From Sepioteuthis lessoniana (Eukaryota > Mollusca > Cephalopoda > Myopsida > Loliginidae), in assembly GCA_963585895.1 (NCBI GenBank), contig OY757904.1:91611757-91675756 (forward strand): a stretch of 64,000 nucleotides of DNA. Direction: 5' to 3'. Position numbers and translations under genes: made by a program. The notes beneath the pieces were generated by a model. The model did not search any database. It saw only the letters and a list, made by a program, of their open reading frames with translations, and was not told the origin of the DNA. This document shows, in pieces, positions 20,791 to 31,035 of the stretch; positions within the stretch are counted from its first letter, which is position 1, and each line of letters starts with the position of its first letter.

Positions 20791-21131
20791 TGTAGCGAGA
20801 GAAGAAACTTACCTCCTGGATCAAAGCGCGCAAGACTATGCCTTGCGTGTCAAGCAGTAAAAAATATGTTCACTTCTGGAAGCAGAAGTTATAGTGGACC
20901 AATCTCGAGTCTCGCGAGAAGAAATCTACTGCGCATGTAAATTTCTATTTGCCAGAACTTGCATAAAAGACCATGCCAACAGCAGGAGGGGGTTGTTGTT
21001 CTTCTTCGTGGACTGCTTTTTGACTGACAGAGCGAACGAGTTGACCAGAGGTATACTGAGGAAGGGCTGCTAGGCACATGTGTTTTTATTTTTAGTCAAC
21101 TGAGGCTACCCAATTGTCTAAGGATACAACA
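20791..21131 (+). mobile_element. candidate LTR with promoter-like motifs
   Basis: A GC-richer block starts TGTAGCGAGAG and ends GGATACAACA, so it has TG...CA ends. It abuts the RT fragment at its YxDD position. It contains the palindrome TCTCGCGAGA (20910-20919), CTGCGCATG (20929-20937, NRF1-like) and a TATA-like CATAAAAG (20962-20969). No target-site duplication is visible, so calling it an LTR is inference. Confidence 0.4.
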
Positions 21132-21279
21132 GTAGGAAAAACAAATCATGGAATCCATTTCCCTCCATTGTACAATTGCTTACAAGTCCTGACTCTCTAG
21201 TAATTGATTTGGATCCAACAATCAATAACTACAATATCTCAATCAATGAAGAAGTCATGTTGACAATGTGTATCCAATG

Positions 21280-21400
21280 TTACACTCTCACCCAAGAACT
21301 GTCTGCAAATATAACATTTTGGCCTGCAGTTTGAAAGCAAGATTGATGCCCTTCAGTGTGGCATCCAGCTGTTCAGGCAAGTTGATATGTTTGGCATTAT
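21280..21400 (-). pseudogene. RNase H fragment of an LTR element, inverted
   Basis: The minus strand reads NAKHINLPEQLDATLKGINL and then AFKLQAK. This matches DAAHINLAELDAMMKGVNLA of LTR element 1. Its orientation is opposite to the RT and integrase fragments on either side. Confidence 0.7.
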
Positions 21401-21509
21401 CCACCAGCTGGAGTTTGTGTTCTATGAACAAGTGCTACTGCTTGAACTTCTCATGGAAAATAAATCAATTTCTATGGAAAGAAGTCTCAAATTTTAGCAG
21501 AGAAACAGA

Positions 21510-21860
21510 ATGTGCACATGTTCCTGCAGGAAATGGAATGAGCAGAATGGTGTCACAGAAATGTAAAAAGGATTACAGCTAGAATGCAGTACTCCTTCTA
21601 TCAAGAAGTCATATACTAATAAAATGTGGCACTAAAAGACAATGTCTTGCACCCAACTGCACCTGAAAACGGGATTTATTCATAGAATGTTCAGCTGAAG
21701 GTAACCAACATTATTCCAGAAACAAAACTGGAGATAGAGAACACAACCTACAAGGTGGGAGAGTCTATCTGACAAAAAATGACACAAAGCTGATGCACAT
21801 CAAAGTTCAGGATGGGACAAGTGATCAAGATTGTCTGCTACCATTTAAACCTGGTTAATT
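21510..21860 (+). pseudogene. integrase fragment of an LTR element
   Basis: The plus strand reads VPAGNGMSRMVSQKCKKDYS, the counterpart of the GNGIVEQCH...KRIAA block. Further on comes HNLYKVGESI, the QVGD-like C-terminal domain. Stops and shifts occur. Confidence 0.6.
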
Positions 21861-22496
21861 AGATAGTATGCTCTAGGGTTCAGTGATAACATTATCATCT
21901 GAGAGTTAGTGAGTTGGAGATTGTGATGAACTCCTATGAGTCAGACAATCCTCCAGAAGTATATTTATTATCCAACTGAAATTGAAATGGAGGCAAAAAC
22001 AGGACCCCCTTTCCCTATGGGGAAGCACTCAACAAAAGAGATTGTCTATTTCTTATATTCAAAGAAAAGAAGAGTTCATCTATAAAGTTCTTCCTTGGCA
22101 GTATTTAATTTTAATGATGGGGATATGAAGTATCTTTTGCTTATGTTACCCTGGCTGACTCTGATGTCCCCATACTGAAGAAGGGATCAATGTTGCCTGA
22201 CAATATCCACTTTCACTTGGACCAGTTAAAAGGCTGATTTTTTTCTTGCGGGGAGGGAGCTCCACCTACTTTGACAACCCATGAAGAAGACTTTAATTTG
22301 TCTTAATTTTTTATCTAATGCTAAATGCTCTTAAGATCTAGTCATAACTTTATAAACAAGACAGTTTGGTGCTGATCACTCTTTAAACTGAGGATGTAAA
22401 TTTTTTTCTCTTTTCATGTCTACTTGGATGTCAACTTTCCATTGGCTGTTAGATTTTTAAATCATTATTTGATCTTTACACTCTACACTCACTGGT

Positions 22497-22670
22497 TAAT
22501 CACCCCTGCATATGAGTGTGGCACTCTCTCACACTGGAGCCTCACTATCAGATGCAGTTTTGTGTCATATCCAGGATACTCTTTGTTTTGGGGTGGGTCT
22601 TACTTCTCTACAAGGGGATACAATCAGTATATTCTTAGCCCCACTGACAGGGCAAGTGTATTTTAGAGTA
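22497..22670 (-). repeat. SINE-like repeat, head type 2, copy a
   Basis: The reverse complement starts GCCCTGTCAGTGGGGCTAAG and continues TATACTGATTGTATCCCC and GGATATGACACAAAACTGCA. This matches the copies at 26140, 27120, 45075 and 49512. Confidence 0.75.
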
Positions 22671-23335
22671 AATTCTGCAAAGGGATTAGATTTCTTGATC
22701 TCTTGAATTGATCTGCAACCAAACTAAATTAATCAAATTTTACTTTTTTGGTCAAGTGTAATGAAAATTCATAGGCTTATATCATTCAGGTTTTATGTGT
22801 TTCCTCAATATGATAGTTGCTATGTTACTCTTATTGTCAATTATTATAGTTTATTTACAATAAGATCAAAGAAATACGCTAAACACACCTTATCAATCAC
22901 TTGAAAATGGACAATCTCTTAAATGTAGTCTCTTATCTCAAATCAATATGTCTGCCTCTTTTATGGCCACCTGGAGACTATTATACTGGAACTATATGTA
23001 TTCCAGTAAGTACTGTTATTTAGTGGTTTTCAATGAAACTATTCTAACTCCTGACATAAACATTAAATCTTCTTGCTGTCTTCTACACATATACAACCCA
23101 ATATAATTTGAGCAGTATAAACATCCCAGTTTTGATATACCAGCTATTTAGAAATTATAGAGACATAGATGAATTTCTACTTATTGCTGCCCATAGATGC
23201 TCTTTTGTATATCCACCTCTGGTAAAGCAGCATGTTTTTGAAAATAGGATAATAGCTTTAAAAATGTAAGTGTGAATACTGTTTCTCAATAATGTTTATC
23301 TTAATAAAGTATATAATATTTACTTTTCTTTTCAG

Positions 23336-23418
23336 GTCATGCGGATCCATTTGTGAGAACACACCTTCCATTCTCTTTGCTTGGGCAAAAAATGCAGAAT
23401 CAACAGTTCTACCCTGTG
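23336..23418 (+). CDS. PAM: PAM exon: PHM, ICE/AWAKNA region
   Basis: It lies between TTTTCAG and GTAGGT. It completes the Trp codon and reads SCGSICENTPSILFAWAKNA followed by ESTVLPC. This matches the PHM segment between the HH pair and the third copper A ligand. The exit phase is 1. The preceding intron (5.4 kb) contains a SINE, LTR-element fragments and a decayed repeat. Confidence 0.92.
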
Positions 23419-23699
23419 GTAGGTTTTTATTTATCTTCTTTTTTTGTTTTTAGTTGTAATTTACTAATGCCAGTGTACCTTAACTGATTAGTTACATGTG
23501 TGTGCATGTACTGTATTGACTATTATTAAGAATGCTCTTACTAATTTTTTTTGATTAAAATTGAGTTTCTTTTTAAGCAAAGAAATCAGGATTTTAACAT
23601 TTCTCATGGAACACTGTACAATCAAAGTATTATTTATTACAAAAATCTTAAAGCAATGATAGTCAATAACTAAAAATATCAATATGTATCTGTTCAAAA

Positions 23700-23903
23700 A
23701 TAAGCACACTCCTTTTTACATATATGTGTGTGATTTTATTTTTGGATACAAAGTTATTGCAAATTTTTTTATTTATTTATTTATTCATTTTTTAAAAATT
23801 AGTTTCAAATTATAAAATCCTAGTATCTTTGATTTAGAATAAAATAACTTTTTAGAATAAATTGTTTAGAATGTACTTGTTTATGGTGATACTGTGTGTG
23901 TGC

Positions 23904-23934
<31 letters not shown>

Positions 23935-23935
23935 T
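23700..23935. repeat. simple repeats (ATTT, AT, AC)
   Basis: A TTTATTTATTTATT run lies at about 23768-23790. An (AT)n(AC)n tract lies at about 23903-23934. Confidence 0.8.
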
Positions 23936-24039
23936 TGGAGAGGGCACTGAAAAGTTCTCAACCTAATGAAGAAGAGACCAAAATATGTCTAATCTAAAAA
24001 GAATGGCGGTTGCAGAGAGCCTATGATGGCTGCAAATCC

Positions 24040-24560
24040 TCTTAGGGTCAATGTCATATTTCATGATATTATTAGGCACATATTCAGCGCAAGAGAAAGT
24101 ATTGACACTGCTTTATCTTGAATTGGCAACAGGTAAGAAAATCCAAGCCACAGCTATGTGTGGTGTGAATGTGATTATCCTGGAACAGTTCTGTTGGCTA
24201 ACTGGGGTAGCTGGCAAAGTTAAGGAAAGCAACCTCAGAATTACAATGAACAAATCCAGACCAACACTTACATCCTGACATTTAACCAGCCCCATACTCC
24301 CAAGTCATGTGAGAGTTGAGCAGTACATACCAGCTCCCGAGGTGCTTCAAATACCAAAAATATGGACACTTAACACTCAGCAATATAAGGTACGTATCAA
24401 GGGTAAAGTAGAGCAATCCTGAGAAAGGAGTAGCGTCTTCCCCTACACCTCGGTGTAGTAGCTATTGAAAAGGGAACCTTCTGGTTGCCCTCAACTAAGG
24501 TCACCAACTTAACTTACATGGAAGAAAACAGTATTGCTCTGTTGCACAGAGGGCGGATAC
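24040..24560 (+). pseudogene. I/Jockey-type LINE ORF1 remnant
   Basis: Broken frames read QTNTYILTFNQPHTPK and then LPRCFKYQKYGH. The latter is the usual RCFKCQKFGH zinc knuckle with one Cys changed to Tyr. The sequence continues QQYKVRIKGKVEQS and LLKREPSGCPQLRSPT. Stops and shifts make it a remnant. Confidence 0.65.
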
Positions 24561-24716
24561 AACTAATCAAGACAATAAATATAGAACTCTCATGGAGAAA
24601 TTAATCCAGTTGGAAGCCAATGAGAGGCCAAAATTTCAGGAGCACTTGAAAAAAACTACACTTGGCCAAATTTTACCAAGCACCAGCTCAGCAACGAGTT
24701 GGGAATGGAGAGAGCC

Positions 24717-24947
24717 CTAATGAGGTTGTCCAAGCAAAAATATGTAGGATTTACCACTCCAACACAAACTAAGTAAAAGTAGTAAAGTTGGCGACCTTAG
24801 ACGAGGATGACCCAAAGGCTCCCTTTTCAATAGCTTCCACACTGAAGTGTAGGGGAGGGCACTACTCCATTCCCTAGATTGCTCCATTTTACCCTTGATC
24901 TTTACCTTATATTGCTGAGTGCTAAGCAAAGTGGCATTGAGTACCAT
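24717..24947 (-). repeat. inverted copy of the LINE segment at 24360-24510
   Basis: The minus strand reads STQQYKVKIKGKMEQSREWS and then LLKREPLGHPRLRSPTLL, the same segment as at 24360-24510 on the plus strand. The two arms are about 150-200 bp long with about 200 bp between them. Confidence 0.8.
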
Positions 24948-24999
24948 TTTTTGAGTCTTTGGTATGACTCAACCAGGGATTCAATTTAAACCATGAGTA

Positions 25000-25200
25000 T
25001 TAAAGAATGGCGAAAAGTTGTTTTCTTGGATGAAAAAAAATTCAATTTAGATGGTCCAGATGGCTTTCAGAAGTACTGGCATGCAAAAAAATTTTCCAGA
25101 AGAGAATTACTCAACAAGGCATAATGGAGAAGGATCTCTTATGATTGAGGGGGGTGGATTTTTTCAATGAAATTAAGTCCTTTTTTTCTTTAGTTTTTAT
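25000..25200 (+). pseudogene. mariner-type transposase fragment
   Basis: The translation reads [20 protein letters not shown] and then [17 protein letters not shown]. [16 protein letters not shown] is the first catalytic Asp block of Tc1/mariner transposases. A stop follows, and no inverted repeats are visible. Confidence 0.75.
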
Positions 25201-25414
25201 TGGTGGTCTTATATTTTTGTCAAAAATAAATGTTAAAATTTAGCATGAATTTTAATATACATTTAAAAATTGATTGAAATTTCTTATTTTGAATTCAAAT
25301 GTCTCTTAACCTTATCTTTCATATATCTGATTTTCATTATTTAAAAATTGTAAACAATATCTTTTTCTTGATTTTTTTTTTTTTTTTTTTTAGGCTGGTC
25401 TTATATTTTTTCCC

Positions 25415-25475
<61 letters not shown>
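25415..25475. repeat. (AT)n microsatellite
   Basis: A long perfect TA run follows a T18 run at about 25373-25391. Confidence 0.95.
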
Positions 25476-25478
<3 letters not shown>

Positions 25479-25479
25479 T

Positions 25480-26139
25480 CACTTAAAAACTCTAGTAGAT
25501 GGCAATTATGTTTGAGAGAAGTATTGTGTGGTCAACTGAACAGAGAAAAATGCTTTGAATATCAAATTGTAAACTTAATTTTCTCTCCAACTTTAGCTTT
25601 TCAGATTTGATATAAACTTTAAATGTCACCTTAAACTTTTGTTTTGATGTAATGAATAGAAACTGTGGTTGTTATTTTGCTTTTTTTGCTGTATCTGAGA
25701 CATAAAATAAAACTCTGGTCATTTTTTAAAATTAAGCCATTACATATTTTACTGTCTATTTTTATACTATTGTAAAATTTATTTGTTCACTAAACTTATT
25801 TACATTTTGTTGAATAAATCAAGTTTAATATATAAAAAATATTTTTATTTTTTTTCTCTCAAAATTATTTTTGAAGATTTAAATTACATACATATAGCAG
25901 AGATAAAACAATGTATTGCATTTTTACTAGTATAGTACTTATTAAAAATGGCAATTATTCACACATGGATTAGGATCACAGCTTAGGATCAAAGTATCTG
26001 TACACTCTACATTGGATCAATGGGTTGCTTTTCCACACTTTGCTTGAAGTGTTCTGAATGCTGGTAGATATACTACTTGCTTATTTACTTCAAGACCTGA
26101 TGTTCAGATTTCTTTGTTAATTATGTTTGCTTTAACTGC
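25480..26139 (+). other. PAM intron, nothing recognised
   Basis: AT-rich sequence with no gene or repeat family identified. Confidence 0.5.
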
Positions 26140-26535
26140 TCAGCTGGAGGGGCTTAGAATGTGCTGATTGTATCCCCTGCAGAAAAGTAAGATCCCCACC
26201 CCTTTTCAAAAAAGGTGTGTCTTGGGTATGATACTAAACTGCATCTAATGGTTAGTCTCTAGTTCTGGAGATTTAGGGAGTGTGAAGTACTTCTTCATTG
26301 CCATTACTTCCAGGCCCACTGTGATCTGTAGTTGTAGTACCCATTAGGGTTCCATCTATAGGTTGAATAGATCTGATTAAAAATTATTTGTATTCAATCA
26401 GACTGTACAAAAAAAACTCTTTAGTAACAACTACACAAAAAATGAAAATTTAAGTATACAATAAATGCAAGTCCCTAACTTTTAGGCATAAAATAACCCT
26501 GCACAGGTTGACATGCTGTTAAAATCAACCCATAA
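26140..26535 (+). mobile_element. SINE-like repeat, head type 2, copy b (head and tail)
   Basis: The head is CTCAGCTGGAGGGGCTTAGA...GCAGAAAAGTAAGATCCCC. A middle part follows. It ends GGCATAAAATAACCCTGCAC and AGGTTGACATGC, the same tail hairpin as the tRNA-headed SINE at 18848. Confidence 0.7.
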
Positions 26536-27119
26536 ATCAGTTAGCATCATAGAATTTACAAAGAAGCAAATAAACATTCAGTTCATTATTGTATATGATT
26601 ATTGTTAATTTATAAATTAATTTTTTTTTCCAATCCTGTTTTTACTGAATCATAGTTAAAGTTATTAATTATGTTATAAGAGATGATGAGATATTAGATA
26701 GGCTTATTGTGGTATAACTTCTTTTATAAATTCTATATTGTATTATAATTATTTGTATACAAACTTTTCAAAAACATTAAAAAATAAAGTTAAGTATAAT
26801 AGAAATATTCATCAGTGCAGTGAAAATTTATTAATTTATGAGAAGACCTGTGAACGTAATGATTGATGCTTCTATTTACTAATTAGCATTTTATAGTTAA
26901 CAATGAGCCATGATGCTATTGATGCTTCTATTTAGTAAGACATGAAGGATTCTAATTAGTGTTTCATAGTTAATAGTAGTTCATAATGATATTGATGCTT
27001 CTATTTAGGAAGGTGTAAAGGATTCTAATTAGAATTTCAGAGATATGTTATATTGAAAATTTGAATGACATTCAGCATGAATACAGATGCTACAAATCAT
27101 TGTTCAGTTAAAACTTGGA

Positions 27120-27480
27120 TTATTCTTTCAACTCAGTCAGTTGTGGCTGTGGAATACATTGACTGCATCTCTGCAGATCAGTAAGACCCCCTCTCCCCAT
27201 GAGTATCTGGGATATAACACTAAACCATGTGATGGTGAGTTTCCAGTTCTAGAGCCTGGGGAATGTGGACTACTCCTTCATTGCCATTATTCCCAATACC
27301 ACTCTGACCAGGAGTGATAGTACCTATTAGAATCCCATCTATAGTTCAAATAGAACTATTTAACCTTTATACTTGAAACCCCTCAATGAACAAATGATTA
27401 ATGTTGAATTGAATTATTAGTATTACATAGCAATATATGAAACCATTTGATTTGGCTTGTTTAAAAATAATGTTTCTTAC
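27120..27480 (+). mobile_element. SINE-like repeat, head type 2, copy c
   Basis: The head is CAGTTGTGGCTGTGGAATAC...CTCTGCAGATCAGTAAGACC. Its 3' part (GAATTGAATTATTAGTATTA) resembles one unit of the tandem array at 49720-50240. No tail hairpin is seen before the microsatellite. Confidence 0.7.
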
Positions 27481-27497
27481 AAATTATTTGCTGACAA

Positions 27498-27500
<3 letters not shown>

Positions 27501-27531
<31 letters not shown>
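27501..27531. repeat. (AT)n microsatellite, left flank of the Penelope-like element
   Basis: A perfect AT run is followed by T10. A second AT run (30424-30454) adjoins the other end of the element. Confidence 0.95.
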
Positions 27532-27540
<9 letters not shown>

Positions 27541-27591
27541 CATTAAACATAATAGACATTTTATGTCTACATATTTTCTTCTGGATCCGTT

Positions 27592-27810
27592 TGAATCACT
27601 TTTGTAATAGATCCTCCCCTGATGATGGCCCAAAGTCGGGCAGAAAGTACTAGGGATACATACAACTATGGACAATACATAAATCATCCCCCCCCCGAAT
27701 ACGATAAAAGTAATACGGGAATTCGAATGGATCCAGAAGAAAATATGTAGACATAAAATGTCTATTATGTTTAATGAAATTTGCATTAACGAAGAAATGC
27801 TGCCTAAATA
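27592..27810 (+). repeat. 5' pLTR of the Penelope-like element
   Basis: This direct repeat is shared with 30213-30430. It overlaps the ORF start. A run of nine C at about 27690-27698 shifts the frame relative to the 3' copy. In the 3' copy the frame is open further upstream from an MMAQSRAEST start. Confidence 0.88.
27605..27665 (+). ncRNA. hammerhead-ribozyme-like motif, 5' pLTR
   Basis: CTGATGA (27619-27625), then a GCCC/GGGC stem-loop, then GAAA (27643-27646) form the two conserved strands and stem II of a hammerhead core. Hammerhead motifs are known in Penelope pLTRs. I cannot settle stem III or the cleavage dinucleotide by eye. Confidence 0.55.
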
Positions 27811-30112
27811 TACATATTTTAAACTCCATGATCCTGCAGCTCATAAATATAACAGCACTTTGGAATACAGACGTGATCTCGTGAAGAGACAAATTACACT
27901 CTGTAAGAATAACATCCATTCACTCAATCTTGAATCACAAAAAATACAAGACAAACTCAAAAGCTCTATTACACCTGCACAACTCCACGAACTAGATAAC
28001 AGACTTTCTGTAATCATTAACAAAAGTGATTACGAACTCAAACTTACACTTCAAAAAAAGCTCAACAATCTCTACAAAGGACATCTACTTAATCCTAATA
28101 ATATTGATAAATTTATCAATCTCTTGGACTGTAATTTAACTCCACAACAAAAAGATTTCCTCAACTTAGGACCCAACTGCCATTTATTCCAAGGATATAC
28201 CAGCATCAACAAAAATACAGAAATTGAAATTTTATACCAAAATATTTTAAAACTCTGGGATAATAAGGTAATTTCAATCAGACCTGAATTCCGTGATCTC
28301 CTTAAGGCTGAAGCCATCAAAAATAGATACAATAAAAAACAACCTACATTATTAACACATCAACTAAAAACTGCTGCTAAAGAATTATGCAACCACCCCA
28401 ACATCACCATAAAAAAAGCTGATAAAACAAACATTTTTGTAGTACTCAATAAAACAGATTACCATTCAAAACTACAAAATATCCTCGATGACCATACGAA
28501 ATTCAAAAAATTGAATAAGAATCCCACCAACCAACTAAAATCAAAAGTTAATAAAGTAATCACTGCTAATAATGCCAAACTTAATAGCACAAAACTACCC
28601 AAAATAATTGGGGATTATAAACCCGGCTATCTTTACGGGACCGTAAAAATACATAAACCTAATCATCCTCTACGCCCTATTATATCACAAATACCTACAC
28701 CAATTTATCAACTCACAAAAACAATAAAACAGCTTATTTCACCATACTTACCTAGCAAATACAACATAAAATCTACACATGAATTAATTCAAGTTCTTCA
28801 TACAATTAAACCTAATAATGGTATATTAGCCTCACTCGATGTAAAAAATTTATTTACTAATGTACCTGTTAATGAAACAATTGATATTATTATAAATAAT
28901 ATTTATAATAACCCATCTCTTCCTCCTCTTAAAATCAACCCTAATATACTTCGAAAACTACTCCTAACATGCACTACTGAAGTTCCATTTTATGACCATC
29001 TTGGAAATATTTACGTTCAGACAGATGGTGTATCTATGGGGTCTATCCTGGGCCCGTTTTTCAGTAATTTCTACATGTCCAATCTCGAAAATAGAATTTT
29101 TAATAGCATAAAAAAACCTCCAATATACCTAAGATATGTTGATGATATCCTTATTCTTACTAATAATATTAACAAAATCAACATACTACAAGACACCTTC
29201 CAAAACAATTCAGTTCTTAACTTTACTCATGAACTAAACAAAAACAATAAAATTTCCTTTTTAGATGTTCTCATTGATACTAACAACAATAATAACTTCA
29301 CTATCTCCACTTACAAAAAACCCTCTAGTAATAACTCCTGTACCTTCAACTTTAAAAGTGAATGCCCCTTCAGATATAAAAAAGCAATTATTCATAATCT
29401 AATATCCCGTGCCAAACTAATCTCCTCCTCCAAAACAATATTTTATAAAGAGGTAGAAAACATAAAACAGGCTCTCATCAATAATGGGTTTCCTAACTAT
29501 ATTGTTGATGAACAAATTAAACGTATGATCAAAAATGTTAACCAACAAAATAAACAGTGTACTACTCCATCCAGTCAACAAACATATATCAAACTTTTTT
29601 ATCGTAACCAAATGCACTACAATTATAAATCCAATGAAAAAATATTGAAAACATTGATTCACAAAAACATACTCCCCATTGATCCTAATAAAAAAATAAA
29701 ACTTATTATTTATTATAATAAGTTTAAAACCTCGAATTTAGTCATTAGAAATAATTCCTCTCCCTCGATTGGGGTTTTGCAAAAAACCAACATTATATAT
29801 AAATTTAAATGTCCTTTAGGAAATTGTATCTCTGATAATAATAATATATATGTTGGTTTAACCTCAACTACCCTGTTGAGGAGACTTACAATGCACCTTT
29901 CTGACACAAGTTCAATTGCTCAGCATTTAAAAAAACATTCATGCCCAACAACACAACTACGGAAAATTCTCACCGACAACACAACAATATTAGAACATCA
30001 AAATAATAAACAAAAACTTCAGATTCTCAAAGCATTACATATTAGAAACCTGCAACCAACACTCAATAGAATTAATTTTCAAACCAGTGCTAATGTACTT
30101 AAATGTCTTTAG
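27758..30112 (+). CDS. Penelope-like RT with GIY-YIG endonuclease
   Basis: The frame encodes 784 residues without interruption. The N-terminal third is Lys/Asn-rich and helical. The RT spans about residues 280-560: GYLYGTVKIHKPNHPLRPI, SLDVKNLFTNVPVNETI, DGVSMGSILGPFFSNFYM, the catalytic RYVDDILIL (YVDD at about 460) and KISFLDVLI. A Cys-containing linker (FKCPLGNC) leads to the endonuclease, NIYVGLTSTTLLRRLTMHL at about 695-715, with IAQHLKKHSCP after it. The last motif reads LQILKALHIRNLQPTLN. In relatives the position of the Lys (about residue 758) is a catalytic Glu, as I recall the family. The start at 27758 is the first Met in this frame; an upstream start may apply in other copies. Confidence 0.9.
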   Translation: MSIMFNEICINEEMLPKYTYFKLHDPAAHKYNSTLEYRRDLVKRQITLCKNNIHSLNLESQKIQDKLKSSITPAQLHELDNRLSVIINKSDYELKLTLQKKLNNLYKGHLLNPNNIDKFINLLDCNLTPQQKDFLNLGPNCHLFQGYTSINKNTEIEILYQNILKLWDNKVISIRPEFRDLLKAEAIKNRYNKKQPTLLTHQLKTAAKELCNHPNITIKKADKTNIFVVLNKTDYHSKLQNILDDHTKFKKLNKNPTNQLKSKVNKVITANNAKLNSTKLPKIIGDYKPGYLYGTVKIHKPNHPLRPIISQIPTPIYQLTKTIKQLISPYLPSKYNIKSTHELIQVLHTIKPNNGILASLDVKNLFTNVPVNETIDIIINNIYNNPSLPPLKINPNILRKLLLTCTTEVPFYDHLGNIYVQTDGVSMGSILGPFFSNFYMSNLENRIFNSIKKPPIYLRYVDDILILTNNINKINILQDTFQNNSVLNFTHELNKNNKISFLDVLIDTNNNNNFTISTYKKPSSNNSCTFNFKSECPFRYKKAIIHNLISRAKLISSSKTIFYKEVENIKQALINNGFPNYIVDEQIKRMIKNVNQQNKQCTTPSSQQTYIKLFYRNQMHYNYKSNEKILKTLIHKNILPIDPNKKIKLIIYYNKFKTSNLVIRNNSSPSIGVLQKTNIIYKFKCPLGNCISDNNNIYVGLTSTTLLRRLTMHLSDTSSIAQHLKKHSCPTTQLRKILTDNTTILEHQNNKQKLQILKALHIRNLQPTLNRINFQTSANVLKCL

Positions 30113-30212
30113 CTACTGGCACTAATTATAGAATTACATTTAAAAGCAAACGCCATAATCTTTAACGGCAAAGACGCCCTTACACAGTTGTAATATGCTA
30201 AAACAAAAGTTA

Positions 30213-30422
30213 CATCACTTTTGTTATAGATCCTCCACTGATGATGGCCCAAAGTCGGGCAGAAAGTACTAGGGATACATACAACTATGGACAATACATA
30301 AATCAATTTCCCCCGAATACGATAAAAGTAATACAGGAATTCAAACGGATCCAGAAGAAAATATGTAGACATAAAATGTCTATTATATTTAATGAAATTT
30401 GCATTAACGAAGAAATGCTGCC

Positions 30423-30430
<8 letters not shown>
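30213..30430 (+). repeat. 3' pLTR of the Penelope-like element
   Basis: It matches 27592-27810 nearly base for base and includes the start of the reading frame (KICRHKMSIIFNEICINEEM). It then runs into (TA)n. Confidence 0.88.
30225..30285 (+). ncRNA. hammerhead-ribozyme-like motif, 3' pLTR
   Basis: It has the same core as in the 5' pLTR: CTGATGA at 30238-30244, stem II GCCC/GGGC and GAAA at 30262-30265. Conservation in both copies fits function or recent duplication. Confidence 0.55.

Positions 30431-30454
<24 letters not shown>
30424..30454. repeat. (TA)n microsatellite, right flank of the Penelope-like element
   Basis: A TA run directly follows the 3' pLTR and precedes a SINE tail. Confidence 0.9.
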
Positions 30455-30457
<3 letters not shown>

Positions 30458-30525
30458 AGTATTTGGCATCAAATAACCCACAGAGACTGATGTCATAAAA
30501 CACAACCAAACCAAACCAAACCAAC
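30455..30525 (+). repeat. SINE/LINE tail fragment
   Basis: TTTGGCATCAAATAACCCAC and AGAGACTGATGTCAT are the shared tail hairpin. They are followed by (ACCAA)n. Confidence 0.75.
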
Positions 30526-30603
30526 TTTATTCTTAAAGCATTTTAAGTTTATTACTCTAAATAAAAATCTTGTTTTCATGCGATGCATGGTTTCATTATA
30601 CAA

Positions 30604-30760
30604 TATATATATATATATATATAAAATTGTGCAGGAGTGTGTTGCAAGTTTTTAATTTAGCTTTTCTTGTTTAATCTTTTCTAAACAACTTGAAGAAATT
30701 GTCAGAAAGTTTATGCATTCCTAGTACTTTTGGTTAATCCATTAGCCATTTCTAGTTTTT

Positions 30761-30813
<53 letters not shown>

Positions 30814-30815
30814 GT
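30604..30815. repeat. microsatellites (AT)n and (GT)n(AT)n
   Basis: An AT run lies at about 30604-30623, and a GT run with a short AT run lies at about 30766-30813. Confidence 0.9.
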
Positions 30816-30829
30816 TTATTTGTTTATCA

Positions 30830-31035
30830 ATCTTTATGGGTTATTTAATGCCAAAGCCATCCTTACCGAAGAACAGTTGTGGCATTATTTAACCCTTAGC
30901 TGGGAGTGATTAGAGGGTTCATATGTCTTCAATGTGGTATTAGTCTGAAAGTGAACATAATAGTATGACTGGAGTTCAAACTTGCTATTATGTCACAGTC
31001 CAGTAGATTAGCCACAGTGCTATGGAGACTCTTTC

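Larger units (their letters stand above)
27532..30430 (+). mobile_element. Penelope-like element (GIY-YIG type), nearly complete
   Basis: A single ORF (27758-30112) lies between two direct repeats of about 215 bp (27592-27810 and 30213-30430). The left end (27538-27587) is the reverse complement of 27727-27778. This is the partial-tandem pLTR plus inverted-end layout known for Penelope elements. Both ends abut (TA)n microsatellites. The two direct repeats differ at only a few sites and the ORF is uninterrupted, so the copy is young. Confidence 0.9.
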
